Below the pieces are notes generated by a model. It made no database searches, had not been told where the DNA came from, and saw nothing but the letters and a program-made list of their open reading frames with translations. DNA of 64,000 nucleotides. Source: Cycas panzhihuaensis (lineage: Eukaryota > Cycadophyta). The DNA is taken from NCBI GenBank assembly GCA_023213395.1, contig CM041465.1, forward strand, positions 209,629,741 to 209,693,740, written 5' to 3'. Positions within the stretch are counted from its first letter, which is position 1; the number at the start of each line of letters is the position of its first letter. Both the position numbers and the translations under genes were made by a program. Shown here in pieces: positions 23,201 to 35,159 of the stretch.

Positions 23201-24417
23201 AAGAAGGCATCCGTAAGATTAAAAGCATGTTTGGAAAGTGTTACATTCCTAGATTTCCTTCGGTGGACTCGATAGTGTGGCCTCTGAGTTCGACCGGTGT
23301 CTATACTGTAAAACAAGGATATCAATACCTGTGTCAAACAAGAGGGGACCAGAGAAACCCTATCCTCGAAGGGGTTTGGAAGCTCCCTATCATTCCCAAG
23401 ATTGTTGTATTTTGGTGGACCTGCTTAAGAAATAAAATACTTACAGTTGATAATCTGAAAAGAAGAGGTTTTATGCTGGCAAACAGATGTACTTTATGCT
23501 GCTCGGAGGAGGAGTCTATGGACCACATCTTTCTGGAATGCTCTTACACAAGGGAGGTTTGGAGAATGTTACTGGGAAAATTTGAGGTAAGTTGGATATT
23601 CTCAGAGAAGATAGCAGATCTTTGGCTGGCCTAGAAAAGCCCATTCAGGAGCAGAACGTTGAGTTGCATCTGGATTAGTGCTCTTCCGATCCTAGCCTGG
23701 AACATATGGAAAGAAAGGAATCGCAGAATTTTCCAAGCGAAACGGATGGACCAGACTGCTATTTTTTGTAAAATTTGTGCAGATATAAGAGAGAACGTCA
23801 GATCGGTGAAAGAAAAACGCCTACTGGGGTCAGAGAATAGGATTCTGAGCAAGTGGGATATAGTTCCAACTTTTGTGCCAGAAAAGAACAAAGATATCAA
23901 GTGGCTGCCTCCTGAGGAGTCATGGATCAAAATAAATTTTGATGGTGCAGCAAAGGGGAATCCCGGGGCCGCCGGGGGGTAGGGAGGTATTTGTAGGGAC
24001 CATTTTGGGTCTACCCTATGGGCTTTTACAGAATTCTATGACTGTCAGACAAATCACTATGCTGAGATGCATGCTATGCTCAAAGCTCTTGACCTTGCGG
24101 TGGAAGGAAATTTTCAGTGATTGATTATTGAGGGAGACTCCGAGGTTGTGGTGAAAACTCTGAAAGAGGAGGCTATCCCGAATTGGAGATTCCAACTTTT
24201 ATTTAATGATGCCAAGGAAATCATTAAGGGGCTGACAGATGTCCGTATTAGGCAGACTCTGAGAGAAGGAAACAAACCAGCAGACTTTCTGGAAAATTGG
24301 GGAGTGAGACACAGGAGACAGACAAATATGGAAGACAATTTCCCTAGGGATCTTATGGTTACAGTCGAGAAGGACATGATCTGCAACAGCCAGGTGGGGC
24401 TTGTCCCAAAGACCTAG
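20203..24417 (+). pseudogene. LINE E ORF2: endonuclease, reverse transcriptase, RNase H
   Basis: ORF2 nicks the target and copies LINE RNA onto it. The start ATG at 20203 overlaps the ORF1 stop (ATGA). The endonuclease has FLQETK (20301-), AGDFNS (20616-) and SDHTPLL (20871-). The RT domain spans about 21540-22450, with DGFPPGFFQEFW, DFRPISLCNVKYKILTKVL, KIDLKKAFDRVSW, GLRQGDLLSPFLY and the FVDD box at 22275-22286. A zf-RVT region lies at about 23360-23570 (CTLCC...DHIFLEC). RNase H follows at 23930-24300 with FDGA, AEMHAM, EGDS and PADF, so its four carboxylates are all present. Defects: TAG 20218 (Trp), a shift near 20265, TGA 20706, TAA 22272, a shift near 22412, TAG 22972, TAG 23632, TAG 23980 and TGA 24118. 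About 1400 codons in all, the family's usual size. Confidence 0.93.
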
Positions 24418-24540
24418 CTCGCCTAGTCCGTGGGGCTGTCACGGACTCATATTTCTCAGTTGCACTATATTTCTTGATGTACTAGGTTGTGGGATCCTCT
24501 TTCAAACCCACTGAAATTCTTTTTATCTAATAAAAAAAAG
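24418..24540 (+). other. LINE E 3' UTR and tail
   Basis: A short untranslated end after the ORF2 stop. It contains a possible small hairpin, gtccgtggggctgtcacggac, and finishes ttatctaataaaaaaaag against the right target duplication. The tail is short and A-rich, as in many plant L1s. Confidence 0.8.
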
Positions 24541-24554
24541 AGTCTATTTTATAA
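24541..24554. repeat. LINE E target-site duplication, right copy
   Basis: agtctattttataa, identical to 18221-18234. The next bases differ (aaatg versus tgaag), which sets the length at 14. Confidence 0.93.
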
Positions 24555-24730
24555 AAATGATCATACTAACTCTAACATCATACCATCAAAGAGGTTTTAG
24601 TCTAGTGGAATAACTTACAACTAGAAAACACAACTTGGGAACCTCTCCACTAGTTGTAATAATAGTTTCCACATTTCAAGCATTGAGGGTAATGCTTTTC
24701 AAAGGGGAAGGGTATGCTAAGACCCTCATA
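24555..24730 (+). pseudogene. Element A: C-terminal end of pol
   Basis: The last part of the element A polyprotein, resumed after the LINE. Text such as LVE-LTTRKHNLGTSPLV and STFQALRVMLFKGEG fits the gypsy chromodomain-like tail (L..W......TWE......FP...LEDK...KG.G). It is highly decayed. Confidence 0.55.
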
Positions 24731-25439
24731 TCTTAATCTTCTATTATTGTAATAATTATATTATAGCTGAAGTGCCTATTTTATATGTAAATAATAGTGC
24801 TTATTTTGTATATAAGGAATAATCCCGCATATACCACTCAATGACATGATTGGGAAAAGCTCTTCCTTAATAATTATACTTGTAGTTTTAGGGGCTTCTT
24901 GAATCTTCTTTTATAATTCGGTTATTCTCTTATGTAGGTTGCCCCCTTAGAGAGGCCTGCTATATTGTCAGTGATTGATTCATAAATATAATAAGGTACT
25001 TTATGTGATCTTTGAGGCTTGTATTATCATACTTTATTATTTCTACTTTTACTATTACAATTAATATCATAATAATATGATACTAATTTTTAAAATTATA
25101 AATTATACTACAGTCCTTATTTAAAGGGGTTTGGATTAACTAGTTGAAATAATGTTTTTGAATATGTTTTATACTAGAAATTTTAATTTAAAATTAAACT
25201 AATCACCTCATTATATCTTCTTATGTGACATCTAAAGAATGAAAGGTCATGAAATCACCCATCAGAGCATTGTACTCTTGAATTAATACAAAATCAACAT
25301 TTTTTTGGTGGTTATAAGGACTCAATTTGGGACAAGTCTTGAGTAGAAGTGGGGAATTTATGTGCATTATTAACCTTTATTTAGTGTATTTTTCCTCTTA
25401 TCTTTCTTATATTTTAAGCTCTTTTTTTTCATCATTGCT
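24731..25439. other. Likely 3' end of element A and start of element F, unresolved
   Basis: No coding sequence is visible. Its position says it should hold the 3' LTR of element A, then the 5' LTR and leader of copia element F. I could not match it to another copy in the window because A's 5' LTR lies outside. A tggtggttataaggac at about 25310 is a weak primer-site candidate for F. Confidence 0.35.
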
Positions 25440-28400
25440 TCAAATGTGAGTAATGTTTCACTTCAAAATTTTAGTGTAACTCATTATGTAAGTTAAATTA
25501 GGAGAATAAAACCCATTTTCATTTTCAAAGATATACAAGAACTTGTAAAAGGTGGTCATATTGATTTAAATGTTAATACATGTCCTAATGAGAAAAATGC
25601 CTTAAGGAAAATAAAAAGAGAGATAATGAAGCTCTCATACTTGTTTTGTGTGTTCTTTAGAAACATATTTTCCCTTATGTTAGTGAAGTAAACAATTTTA
25701 AGGAAGCTTGGGGCATTCTAAAGAATGCTTATAAAGGAGCAGCAATGGCCAAGCTATAAATGCTTTGAACAAAATTTGAAAATAATAAGATGAACTATAA
25801 AGAATCTATAAATGAATACATCATTAAAATTCAATGCCTAGTCAATCAAATAAGATTTCTAGATGAAGAGATAAGTGAATAACAGGTCATTTATAATATT
25901 TTATGAAGTATTGATGAAATTAAAATGTTCAAGATGGTGGTAACATGCATTAAAATATCTAAGAACTTCTTTAACATGAAGGTGAATGAATTAAGTGGCG
26001 TTCTACTTGTAGTTGACAAGAAGAAGAATTTAGGTGAAATATTAGAGCATACTTTTTCCACTAAGGCTAAATTTAAAAACAATAAACATCAATAAAATTC
26101 TTATGAAAGGGCAAAGAGAGAAAGAGGATAAGTTTCTATAAACAAGAATGCAAAGTCTAAGAGAATAAAGATTTAAAAGTCAAGGATAAAATTTTAGAGG
26201 ATAAAACCTTAGAGGAAGAGGATAAAATCCAAGAGATACATGATTAAATCAAAGTTAAAGAGGAAGAAGCTTGTGAGGAAGAGATCGGGGAACCATTCAA
26301 TATTCCTATTGGAAAATGTTATTCATGTAGAAAGGAATTACTACTTTAAGAAGCCAAATTTAGAGAAAAGATAAGCCAACACTATAGGTGAAGAACCAAG
26401 GCATAATGAAGGACTAATTTTACATAGTTTTATGGTCCATGAAGTTGAATAAAGATGGTACATAGATTTTAGTTTCTCAATATATATCTCTCATAAAAAA
26501 TAATGGTTTGAGAAGTTTGATGACTTTCAAACAAGCAAAATTATATTTGGTGACAATACCACTCAAGAAGTAAAGGGTAGAGGCTATGGATCTATTTAAA
26601 TATATAGTGGTAAGACTAAGTATATTAATGACATGCTACATATCCCTACACTTAAGAAAAGCTTACTTTCTATTGGTCAAATAATGGAACAAAAATATAA
26701 GGCTATATTTAATGATATTAAGTGCATTATTAAAGACAAGTTGAGGAATGAATCCATAGTTGTAAAAGGCTAAATGATAGAAGGTAAATTATTCAAGATT
26801 ATTGTTCCTCCAAGTGACATTAATAACATAAAGACATTAGTTGAAGTTAGCAAGAAAATGTGGCATTATAGATTTGGGCATATAAATTATAATAGTCTTG
26901 CTTTGGTGAAGAAGATAGAAATAACTATTGATGTTCCAAGTATTAAATAAAGTAAAGGTACTTGTGAAGGATACATATTGGATAAACAATAAAGGGAAAG
27001 ATTTCTTAATAGAAGTTGTAGAGCCAAGGCACCACTTCAATTAGTGTACACAAATTTCTATTGACTAATGGACACCTTATCATTTAAAGAGGTAAGATAT
27101 TTCATTACCCTTATTAATGTTTACTCAAGGATGACTTAAGCATATTTCCTAAGAAATAAATTAGAAGCATTTTAGTGTTTTATAAACTTCAAAGTCATGA
27201 TGGAAAGCTAAAATGATCATAAAATAATAACCTTTAGATTAGATAATTAGGAAGAATTTATTTCTAATAATTTCAAAGACTATTATAGGCACCGTGGGAT
27301 CAAGAAATAACTAATAAATATTTATACCCCTTAATAAAATGGAGTTGTTAAGAGAAAGAATAAAATGCTAATTAAAATGGCTAGAGCACACTTAAGGCAA
27401 AGAAACATGTTAAGGAATATTAGGATAAAGTAGTTTAAATAATCATTTAATTGTTAAATAAATACATAAGTAAAGCAGTCAAAGGGGTGACACCTAAAGA
27501 GGCTTAGTCATGATATAAGCCTAGTATAAAATACTTAAGGGTGTTTGGGTGCATTACTTGTGTACATATACTTGATAAAAAAAGGATGAAGTTAGAAGAT
27601 AAAACTGTGAAGTGCATTTTGATAGGTTATTGTGATACATTAATGTCCTACAAATTATATGATTCTAAAGGAAAAAGGATAACTATAAGTAGGGATATTA
27701 TTTGTGATAAAGATAGAATATATCAAACTGATTCAGAGAAAGACAAATTAAAAGGAGTAATGATCAATGTGAAGCCAAGTATATGTAGTACAAGTGTACC
27801 CATGATCCTAAAACAAATGGAATAAGAATAACTAGATCAAATCAAAGTAATAAGAAAGTTCCTAAATGGGTTACAAGGGTTCATGCTCCTCAAAACATTC
27901 TTGATAAAAGCTTTGAGAGAAGGATCACAAGATGTTAAAGTATGGAAATTTTTGCCTTAGTAGCATAAGTTATAATGAATAATAAGCCTAAAAAATTTGA
28001 AGAGTCTAACACTCATGATGAATGAAAGTAAGTAATTAAAGAAGAATATAATAACTTAGTTAAAAATAACACTTAGGAGTTAGTGGGCTTAATACATATT
28101 AAGAACATAATTGATATAAAATAAGTCTGTAAGACCAAGTATAAATTAGATTGGTGAATTAATAAATATAAGGTTTGTCTAGTTACTAAAGGATATGTAT
28201 AAAAAGAAGGCATTGATTATAGTGAAATATTTACACTTATTACTAGGATAGAAATAGTTAAGATGATCCTAACCTTAATTACACAACATGAATGGACTAT
28301 CTACCAAGTGGATGTATATTTCTAAATGGTTATAGAAATGAAGAAATTTATATGTAATAATCAAGAGGCTTTGAGGTTGAATGGAATGAAAATATCATCT

Positions 28401-28861
28401 ATAGGTTGAAGAAGGTTTTATATGATCTTAAATAGATACCTAGAGAATGATACCCTATGATTCATAATTACTCTAAAGATAAAGGATTTCCAAGGAGCTA
28501 ATATGATTCTAACTTATATGTTAAGTTGGATAGAGCATCAATTTTAATTATGGGATTATGTATTGATGACTTCATTTATAGTATAAATAGTCAACATTTA
28601 TTCTAACAATTTAAGGTAGATATATATAAAGAATTTGAGATGATTGACTTAAGATAAATGCATTACTTCTTAGGCATTGAAATTTGAAAGATGATAATAG
28701 AATCTATGCCTCAAAGGAAATATATTATAGATATGCTATGCATATTTAACATGGACGGACATAGACTATTTGTAGCATCTATATATGTTGGGTTGAAGTT
28801 GTCTAAATATGAGGCATATGCTTCAGTTGATCTTACTTTATATAAGTAATTGATAGGAAGT

Positions 28862-28911
<50 letters not shown>

Positions 28912-29520
28912 ACTTATCCATGTATAAATTATGCACTTATTTTAGATTTTAGATTTATGATAGAGCCTAAGATGGTACATTGGCAAGAATCTAAATGAAT
29001 TATCAATTATATCAATAGTATACTTGGGTATGAATTACATTATAGGTCATCATATTCTTTTAAATTGGTTGGATATACAAACTTAGACTAGGTAGGTTGT
29101 ATAGATGGTACCAAATCAACTTTATGGTATGCTTTTAGGTTGGGTTCAATAGTAGTTTTTAAGTATATAAAGAAGCAACCTATAATATTAATTTCTATTG
29201 CATAAGCAAAGTATAAGGTGGATATTATAGGACCATTGAAATAGTTTGGCTTAGGAGAGTTCTACATGACTTATATGTTGGACCTACATAACTATCATGT
29301 GATAGTCAAAGTGCCATATAGATGAGCAAGAGTTTAGTATTTTATAATAGAGCTAAGTATATAGGAACACAACATTATTTTATGAGAGAATTAGTATAGC
29401 GAAGCAAACTTGAGTTGGTCTATTACAAAAAAGGGACTAGGTAGTAGATACACTAACTAAATCATTGATTAAAGCTAAGTTTTATAAATTTGGAGATAAT
29501 ATTAGTGTCTCCTTAAATGG
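25440..29520 (+). pseudogene. Element F: Ty1/copia gag-pol remnant
   Basis: Plus-strand copia polyprotein in heavy decay. The gag UBN2-like region lies at 25590-26100 (NNFKEAWGILKNAYKGAAMA, KESINEYIIKIQCLVNQIRF, LLVVDKKKNLGEILEHTFS). The protease active site has changed from DSGCS to DFSFS near 26465. The pre-integrase text IPTLKKSLLSIGQIMEQ lies near 26650, and integrase follows. The post-integrase block FGCITCVHILDKKRMKLEDK..CILIGY is at 27541-27825. In RT the usual YVDD reads CIDD at 28559-28570, with both aspartates present. The RNase H end reads DTLTKSLIKAKF near 29450. A (TA)n run interrupts it at 28864-28907. It shares its block order and wording with element C. Confidence 0.85.
28864..28907. 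repeat. (TA)n microsatellite in element F
   Basis: About 22 uninterrupted TA units inside the RT-RNase H linker of element F. Confidence 0.95.
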
Positions 29521-29949
29521 TCATTATAAGGGAGAAATATTTGGATAATACGTTTTCTTAGAATAATACCCAATTTTGATAATTTGGCATAGTCAACTGT
29601 ATATGTGCTCTATTAATCTAAAAATGACAACTTTATGGTTGATTATGAGAGGTGCACCAATCGCCTCTTAAAATTCCTCTATTTATCTATTTGATTCAAT
29701 GACCTTGATATTCTTTAGAACCACCCTCTATTCATCTTTTATTATTCTCTTTAAACTGCTAGTACATGTGTGTTACATTGGGTCTATCCCTAACATTACT
29801 AAATCTAATATCCCAATGTGTTAGTGTCTCTAATGCAATTAATTTTCTCTAAAGCTAAACACTGAAAATGGTCTTCTCCATAGTTTTTTATACATTAAAA
29901 ACCATATTTATTTCTAAATATTAAATATTAGGACCAACACTTCTATTGA
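29521..29949 (+). repeat. Probable 3' LTR of element F
   Basis: After the F coding end comes a purine run (aagggagaa, 29528-29536), then atatttggataatacg, which looks like a decayed TGTTGGATAATAC LTR start. The right end is not visible and no matching 5' LTR could be found, so extent and identity are inferred from position only. Confidence 0.4.
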
Positions 29950-30420
29950 AAGGTCCATCCTTGGAAGGAATGCCACCAAAATCACTAGTATATATTTCAA
30001 TACTTACACCTTAGTACATCTTTGTAATGATAGGGTTGTAAATGCTCTTAAGCTCCTTCATTTTATCATCAAACTCATAAGCCTTAGTAAGTTGGTTATT
30101 GTCCAACCATTGAATAACCATAGGTTCACCTCACTAGGGCTAATCCCCATACCCCTATATATGTCAATGTTAGGAGTATTCCATAGTTGTGTTGAAAATA
30201 GACAGATTGTTAGAACATTCTTAGATGAATTTTGAGATGTTATATTAATTGTATTTATGTGTCTTATAACTAGATTTACCAACTTATCCTTTACTACAAG
30301 ATATGGAGCTATCCTTTAGTTGAATATGAATAATAGATGAGTATGTCTCCCTAAGATCCTAGCTCAACTAGGACCTCAAACATGGAATATAGAACAAGTG
30401 TATATAAGGAAGTCTTTTAG
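29950..30420 (-). pseudogene. Unidentified minus-strand coding-like remnant
   Basis: A minus-strand stretch that reads like real protein across stops. The open part at 30058-30282 includes NVLTICLFSTQLWNTPNIDI and [20 protein letters not shown]. Upstream, at about 30290-30330, is LVVKDKLVNLVI; downstream are [14 protein letters not shown] and LPRMDLSIE. The composition looks coding, but I do not recognise the family and no retroelement motif is visible. It could be part of a transposon protein or a host gene fragment. Confidence 0.3.
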
Positions 30421-32429
30421 CCCTAACCATAAGTTCTTTGCAAATTACATACTTGTCATGTAATTATGAATTTTATTGGTGTTAAATCTAACTTGGCCAA
30501 GAATTGATCTACATGACACTATTTAAGGCATTTAATTTATGATTTTTATGATCATATACTTTTATTTATTTGCTCTTAATTAAGGATTTACTCTATTGGG
30601 ATAACAAGTTTGCCATAATATTCATCTTCATATTTGATAATGCTCCTTAAAAGGTGTTCATTACTATTTTCAACCTTTTAAAGTCCTTGATATGATTTAG
30701 AGTTGGACTCAATAGTGCACATAGATTCAAGAAAAGAACGACATCTACAAGTTGAAATGCAAGAGCACAAATGCACCAAATATGTAAGTAGTGTTTAAGT
30801 ACCATTAATAATCTTATGATTCTTATGAAAGAGTCACATTTTCTAGCTATAGTGCCTTTCCATTCGTATGAGGCACCAACTATAAATCCATCAAAAGGTT
30901 GAAATTCTTGACAATGTAGTATGCCATTTATGGTGTGTCTATGCTAAGTGTCAATGAGCTACAAATCATGCACCATAATTGTTTATAATGTTTTAAATGC
31001 AATATTAAGTGACTTAAACATCAATAGACAAAATATACTTGTTCTCATCTTAATATTAAACACTCCCTAATATTGAATATTCCTATGACCTTCTAACATT
31101 AATTAAATATTATTTTATAACATATAGGAGCTCATTCACGTGATGAGAGATTAAAGAAAGTATGGGATATATTAATACAAGATTTTAAAGTTAGTACTAT
31201 GATTGTTATTTTATCTAATAAGGGTGAGCTTTATCACCCTTTTTGGATCACAAAAGTTATTATTCCTTAAAGAAGGATAAATAAATTTAGTTTGGGTTCA
31301 TCTATATAATATAATTTTTAAGTATCCTTTAACTACTCGTATAAAGGAAAAATGATTGCTACAAAATAGATATAAGTCACACATAATATCTAGTATTCCT
31401 AAGAATAAGCTATGGCTTGATACTTTATCATTGAATGATATAGATATCCATCTGTACAATTTTACATTAACTACCATAAGCCATCACTAAAAATAGCAAT
31501 AAAATATTATGTTAGAAAAACTTTTAAAAGTGGGTGTATATGATGAGGCTAGAATATTACAAGTTCAATATAGGTTCTATGATGACATCAAGTGTGTACA
31601 TATGAATAGTTTAGAAGAATATGAATTTATATTATTATATAATATTTTTTATGATAATGGTGAATGAACTTTTCTAATTATACATATATAAAATATTTGT
31701 GGCATGTTTTTAGATAATCTTTTTTAAAATAATAAATATATATCATTTTAATATAAATATGTTACTTCAAATGTAATAGTTATTTTTTAGGACTGTAACA
31801 CTTAAATAAGAGAATTGGAAATATATTTTTATATAAAAAAATATAATGATAAGTAGAAAGTATATTTTTCTAGTTAAAAATGATTTCAAATACTCTTTTA
31901 TAGGGGGAACCTTATTGTATAATATTAAAGAAATTAGATAATCCATGAATGATTACTTAAGAAAGCTTAAGAGACTTATTTAAGATAATTTTTACATAAT
32001 GGGATAAATTGAAAACCTTACAAAGAAATGATGATGCTTAAGGAAATAATACAAGAAAATAACTTAGTAATACATAAAACATTGATAAGAAAGTTATAAG
32101 TGAGACTGTGAGAGTCTTTTAACTATATTTTTACTCTACCTTACTATAGTATCTATAATCTAGGCTAAATGATTACATCTTATTAGTGTAGATACTTCAT
32201 CTTATTTACTTAAGAATATAGGTATTTGATTAATGATTCCAATACAATTGAATTAGTCAAATATGACCTCAGACGAGTGAGTTATAGCCATTTTTGTGAG
32301 GCCCTGTAACTAAGATATTATCCCTTGTAACCTTTATTTTATAATCCTTTAATCTTATTTGTGTAAATTTAATCTCTACAAGTTGTGTATAAAAGTGTGA
32401 AAAAAGCCATCTATTCACCCCATTTTATT
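30421..32429. other. No recognisable feature
   Basis: AT-rich DNA with no open stretch of note and no repeat pair that I could detect on either strand. It may include leader or LTR of element G. Confidence 0.5.
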
Positions 32430-32880
32430 TTGTAACTTCACAACTTACCCATGCTCGTTGCTCCTTTACAAAATTATGGGAAGTTCTTTACTTGCAACTT
32501 TACTTCATAACTTAATTATTCTAAGTCCATCCCTGATGATCCATTTACGAAATTGGGAGAAGCACTTTTCTTGTGATTTTACTTTTTAACTTCACAACTT
32601 AATCATTTTAATTCCATACTCAATAGTCCACTTGCAAAACTATTAGAAGCTTATACTCATTGACCATTCGTAGTAACTTTGTGACTTAATCATTATGAGT
32701 GCATACTCAGTGATCTATTTATTAAATTACTTTATAACTTAATCATTATAAGTGTATATGCAATGGTCCATTTGTCAAAGTGTGAAAATTTATTTACCTA
32801 TAGCCTTTGTTTTACGGCCTCATAATTAGACTACTTAAGTCTATGTTCAATGACCCGACTACAAATATACAAGAAGTTTC
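32430..32880. repeat. Irregular tandem repeat, about 87-bp unit
   Basis: Six diverged copies of a block that reads approximately aacttaatcattataagt, then gcatactcaatgatccattt and acaaaattatgagaag. Copy starts are near 32442, 32509, 32596, 32683, 32736 and 32826, so spacing is 67, 87, 87, 53 and 90 bp. Some copies are shortened. The repeat lies upstream of element G, possibly in its leader or LTR. No coding sequence overlaps it. Confidence 0.7.
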
Positions 32881-33639
32881 CTTTAGAAAAAGCTAGATTA
32901 AAGGTCCACTTCAAATAAACATAACTCCTTCTTCTAACATTTATTTCTAGAGTTTTACACTCTTAGAAAATCTCAAAACATGCTCTTCATTATAGGGCAT
33001 TTTTCAAAGGTTGATTTGAGTTAGTATTTTATCCCTCCAAACTTACCATCTTATTGAGTTTTCTAGAGTCTACGATAATGGAGTTTAAACCCTACAACTT
33101 TAAACTCATAAAACTTTTTTGTTTGATACTTGTTCTAGAACTTCTACCACTTATTGGAAAGCTAAAAATCTCCTCTATAACTTGATGTACTAATCCTTTA
33201 CAAATTAAATAAATTCTAATTGGGTATTATACCATAAAGAAGTCATAAATGTCTCTAAGTCTAACATCTACCCTTACATTAGTTTTTTCCTTAAATTTTC
33301 CTTATTCATATCATGTACTTCCTCATATGTGTTACCCATCTAAGTAATCTAGCTACATTTCTATTATACAAGTAATAAATAAATAGTGATTTTATATTGA
33401 TTAAGTTATTAAAAAAGAAATATAACTAATAACTTAGGTGTAGATGGACTATAATCTTTATATAAAGATACTGGCCAAACTAGAAAATCGAAATGGTACA
33501 TCACTACACCTAGTGAAGCATGATTTAATCATTCACCTCATATAAGATGATCAAAATTAAGAAATAAAATTATATTTTACATATTTTTTAGAGATACAAC
33601 CTAACCTAGGAAGGTTTAGGAACTAAGTCCTTACACTTC
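32881..33639. other. No recognisable feature; probable leader of element G
   Basis: AT-rich, without coding text. By position it should hold the 5' untranslated part of element G. The only weak primer-site candidate is tggtacatcac near 33494. Confidence 0.35.
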
Positions 33640-35111
33640 TCTTATTACTCAATTATTAATTAATCAATGAAAAGAAAAGAAGAAACTTAAAAAGAAAGAT
33701 AATGAAATTTTCTCTCTCATCTTTATGCTTTAGATAATCCTATATTTCTTAGACTTTGTAATATTATTACTTTAAGTAAGGCATGGACTCTTTTGAAAAC
33801 TACATTTGAAGGTGTTGTTAGTTATAAATCTTAAACCCTAAGAAGAAATTTTAAGAATCTTAAGATAAATGGTTATGAATATCTTAATGATTTTATACAA
33901 AAAAAGTTAGGATTTAGTTAATCAAATGAGGTCCTTAGGTGAAGAAATTTAGGTAATGAATTATTAAAAAGACCCTAATGAGTATAAGTGAAATCAAGGA
34001 ATTTGAGAATGTCACTACTAGTATTGAAGTGTTTAAAGATCTTTCTACTTTAAAGATTGATAACTTGAGTGCTATGTTACTTGTTATAGAGGAGAGAATC
34101 AAGGATTTTAATTAGAATTTAGAACAAGATTTTACCATAAAGGCAAACCTGATGGGGAATTTAATAGACCACTAAATTCATAAGAAGGTACCTTAAGTTT
34201 AAGAGATAGATGTGATGGAATGAGTCTAATGAGAGGACAAGGAAATAAGACTCTTATTCCATAAGGATGAGAAAGTAGAAGAGATTTTGTAGAACCTTAA
34301 TATTACAAGTATGAAAAATTTAGTCATCTTATAGATGAATGTGAAGTTAGGAGTAATGATTTAATGAACACAATTATTGATAAATCATAAAGGAATGAAA
34401 ACTTATGTTATTGAAGTTTGAGTACATAATCTTTAAATGATAAATAATATATCAATTTTGGTTATTCAATACACATATCTTATAATGATGATTTATTTCG
34501 AAAGATTGAAATTGATGAAAAGAAATGGAAATTTGTCTTTAATGATCATAATATATAAGAAATTCAAGGGCAACATGTTACTTTAATTCAAACTAATATT
34601 GGAGAAACTAAAAAACATTATGATGTGTTGCTTGTACTTAGTTTTAAGAAAAACTTATTATTTATTGATAAATTAATGAAACAATAATAAAAGTTAGTAT
34701 TTAATAGTTCTAAGTGTGAAATTATAAGTAAATTAAACAATGGTGTAATTATAATAAAAGGGAAAATGACTTAATATAAATTGCTCAAGCTTATAGTATA
34801 TCCAAAACTCAAGTCTTAAATGCTTCAATTACTGATGATAGTATTCTTTGGTATCATTAATATGGTCATCTTAATTATGAAGAACTCATCATAATGAGAA
34901 AAAAAAAAAGGTTAAGGGTCTTCCTTTCATTCAAGACAATAATATTATATGTGAAGGATGTATTTATGACAAACAACATAGAGATAATGTTCTAGATTCA
35001 TAACTTAGAGCTTGATATTCTTTAGGATTGGTGTATGATGATCTTTATGGACCTTTTAAGGCTATGTCCATTTGGAATGCAAGATATTTCATGATTTTGG
35101 TTGATAATTTC

Positions 35112-35159
<48 letters not shown>

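Larger units (their letters stand above)
18235..24540 (+). mobile_element. Element E: full-length L1-type LINE
   Basis: A 6.3-kb non-LTR retrotransposon between perfect 14-bp duplications, inserted in the 3' coding part of element A. It has a 5' UTR, ORF1 with DUF4283-like and zinc-knuckle regions, ORF2 with AP-type endonuclease, RT, zf-RVT and RNase H, a short 3' UTR and a terminal taataaaaaaaag. Its base composition is clearly more GC-rich than everything around it, and coding blocks remain open for hundreds of codons. It is therefore much younger than its surroundings, though several stops and two frameshifts inactivate it. Confidence 0.95.

Noticed and set aside
32430-32880. Repeat-spacer array resembling CRISPR
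   Set aside because: Units are diverged and unevenly spaced, the sequence is eukaryotic and AT-rich, and there are no cas genes.
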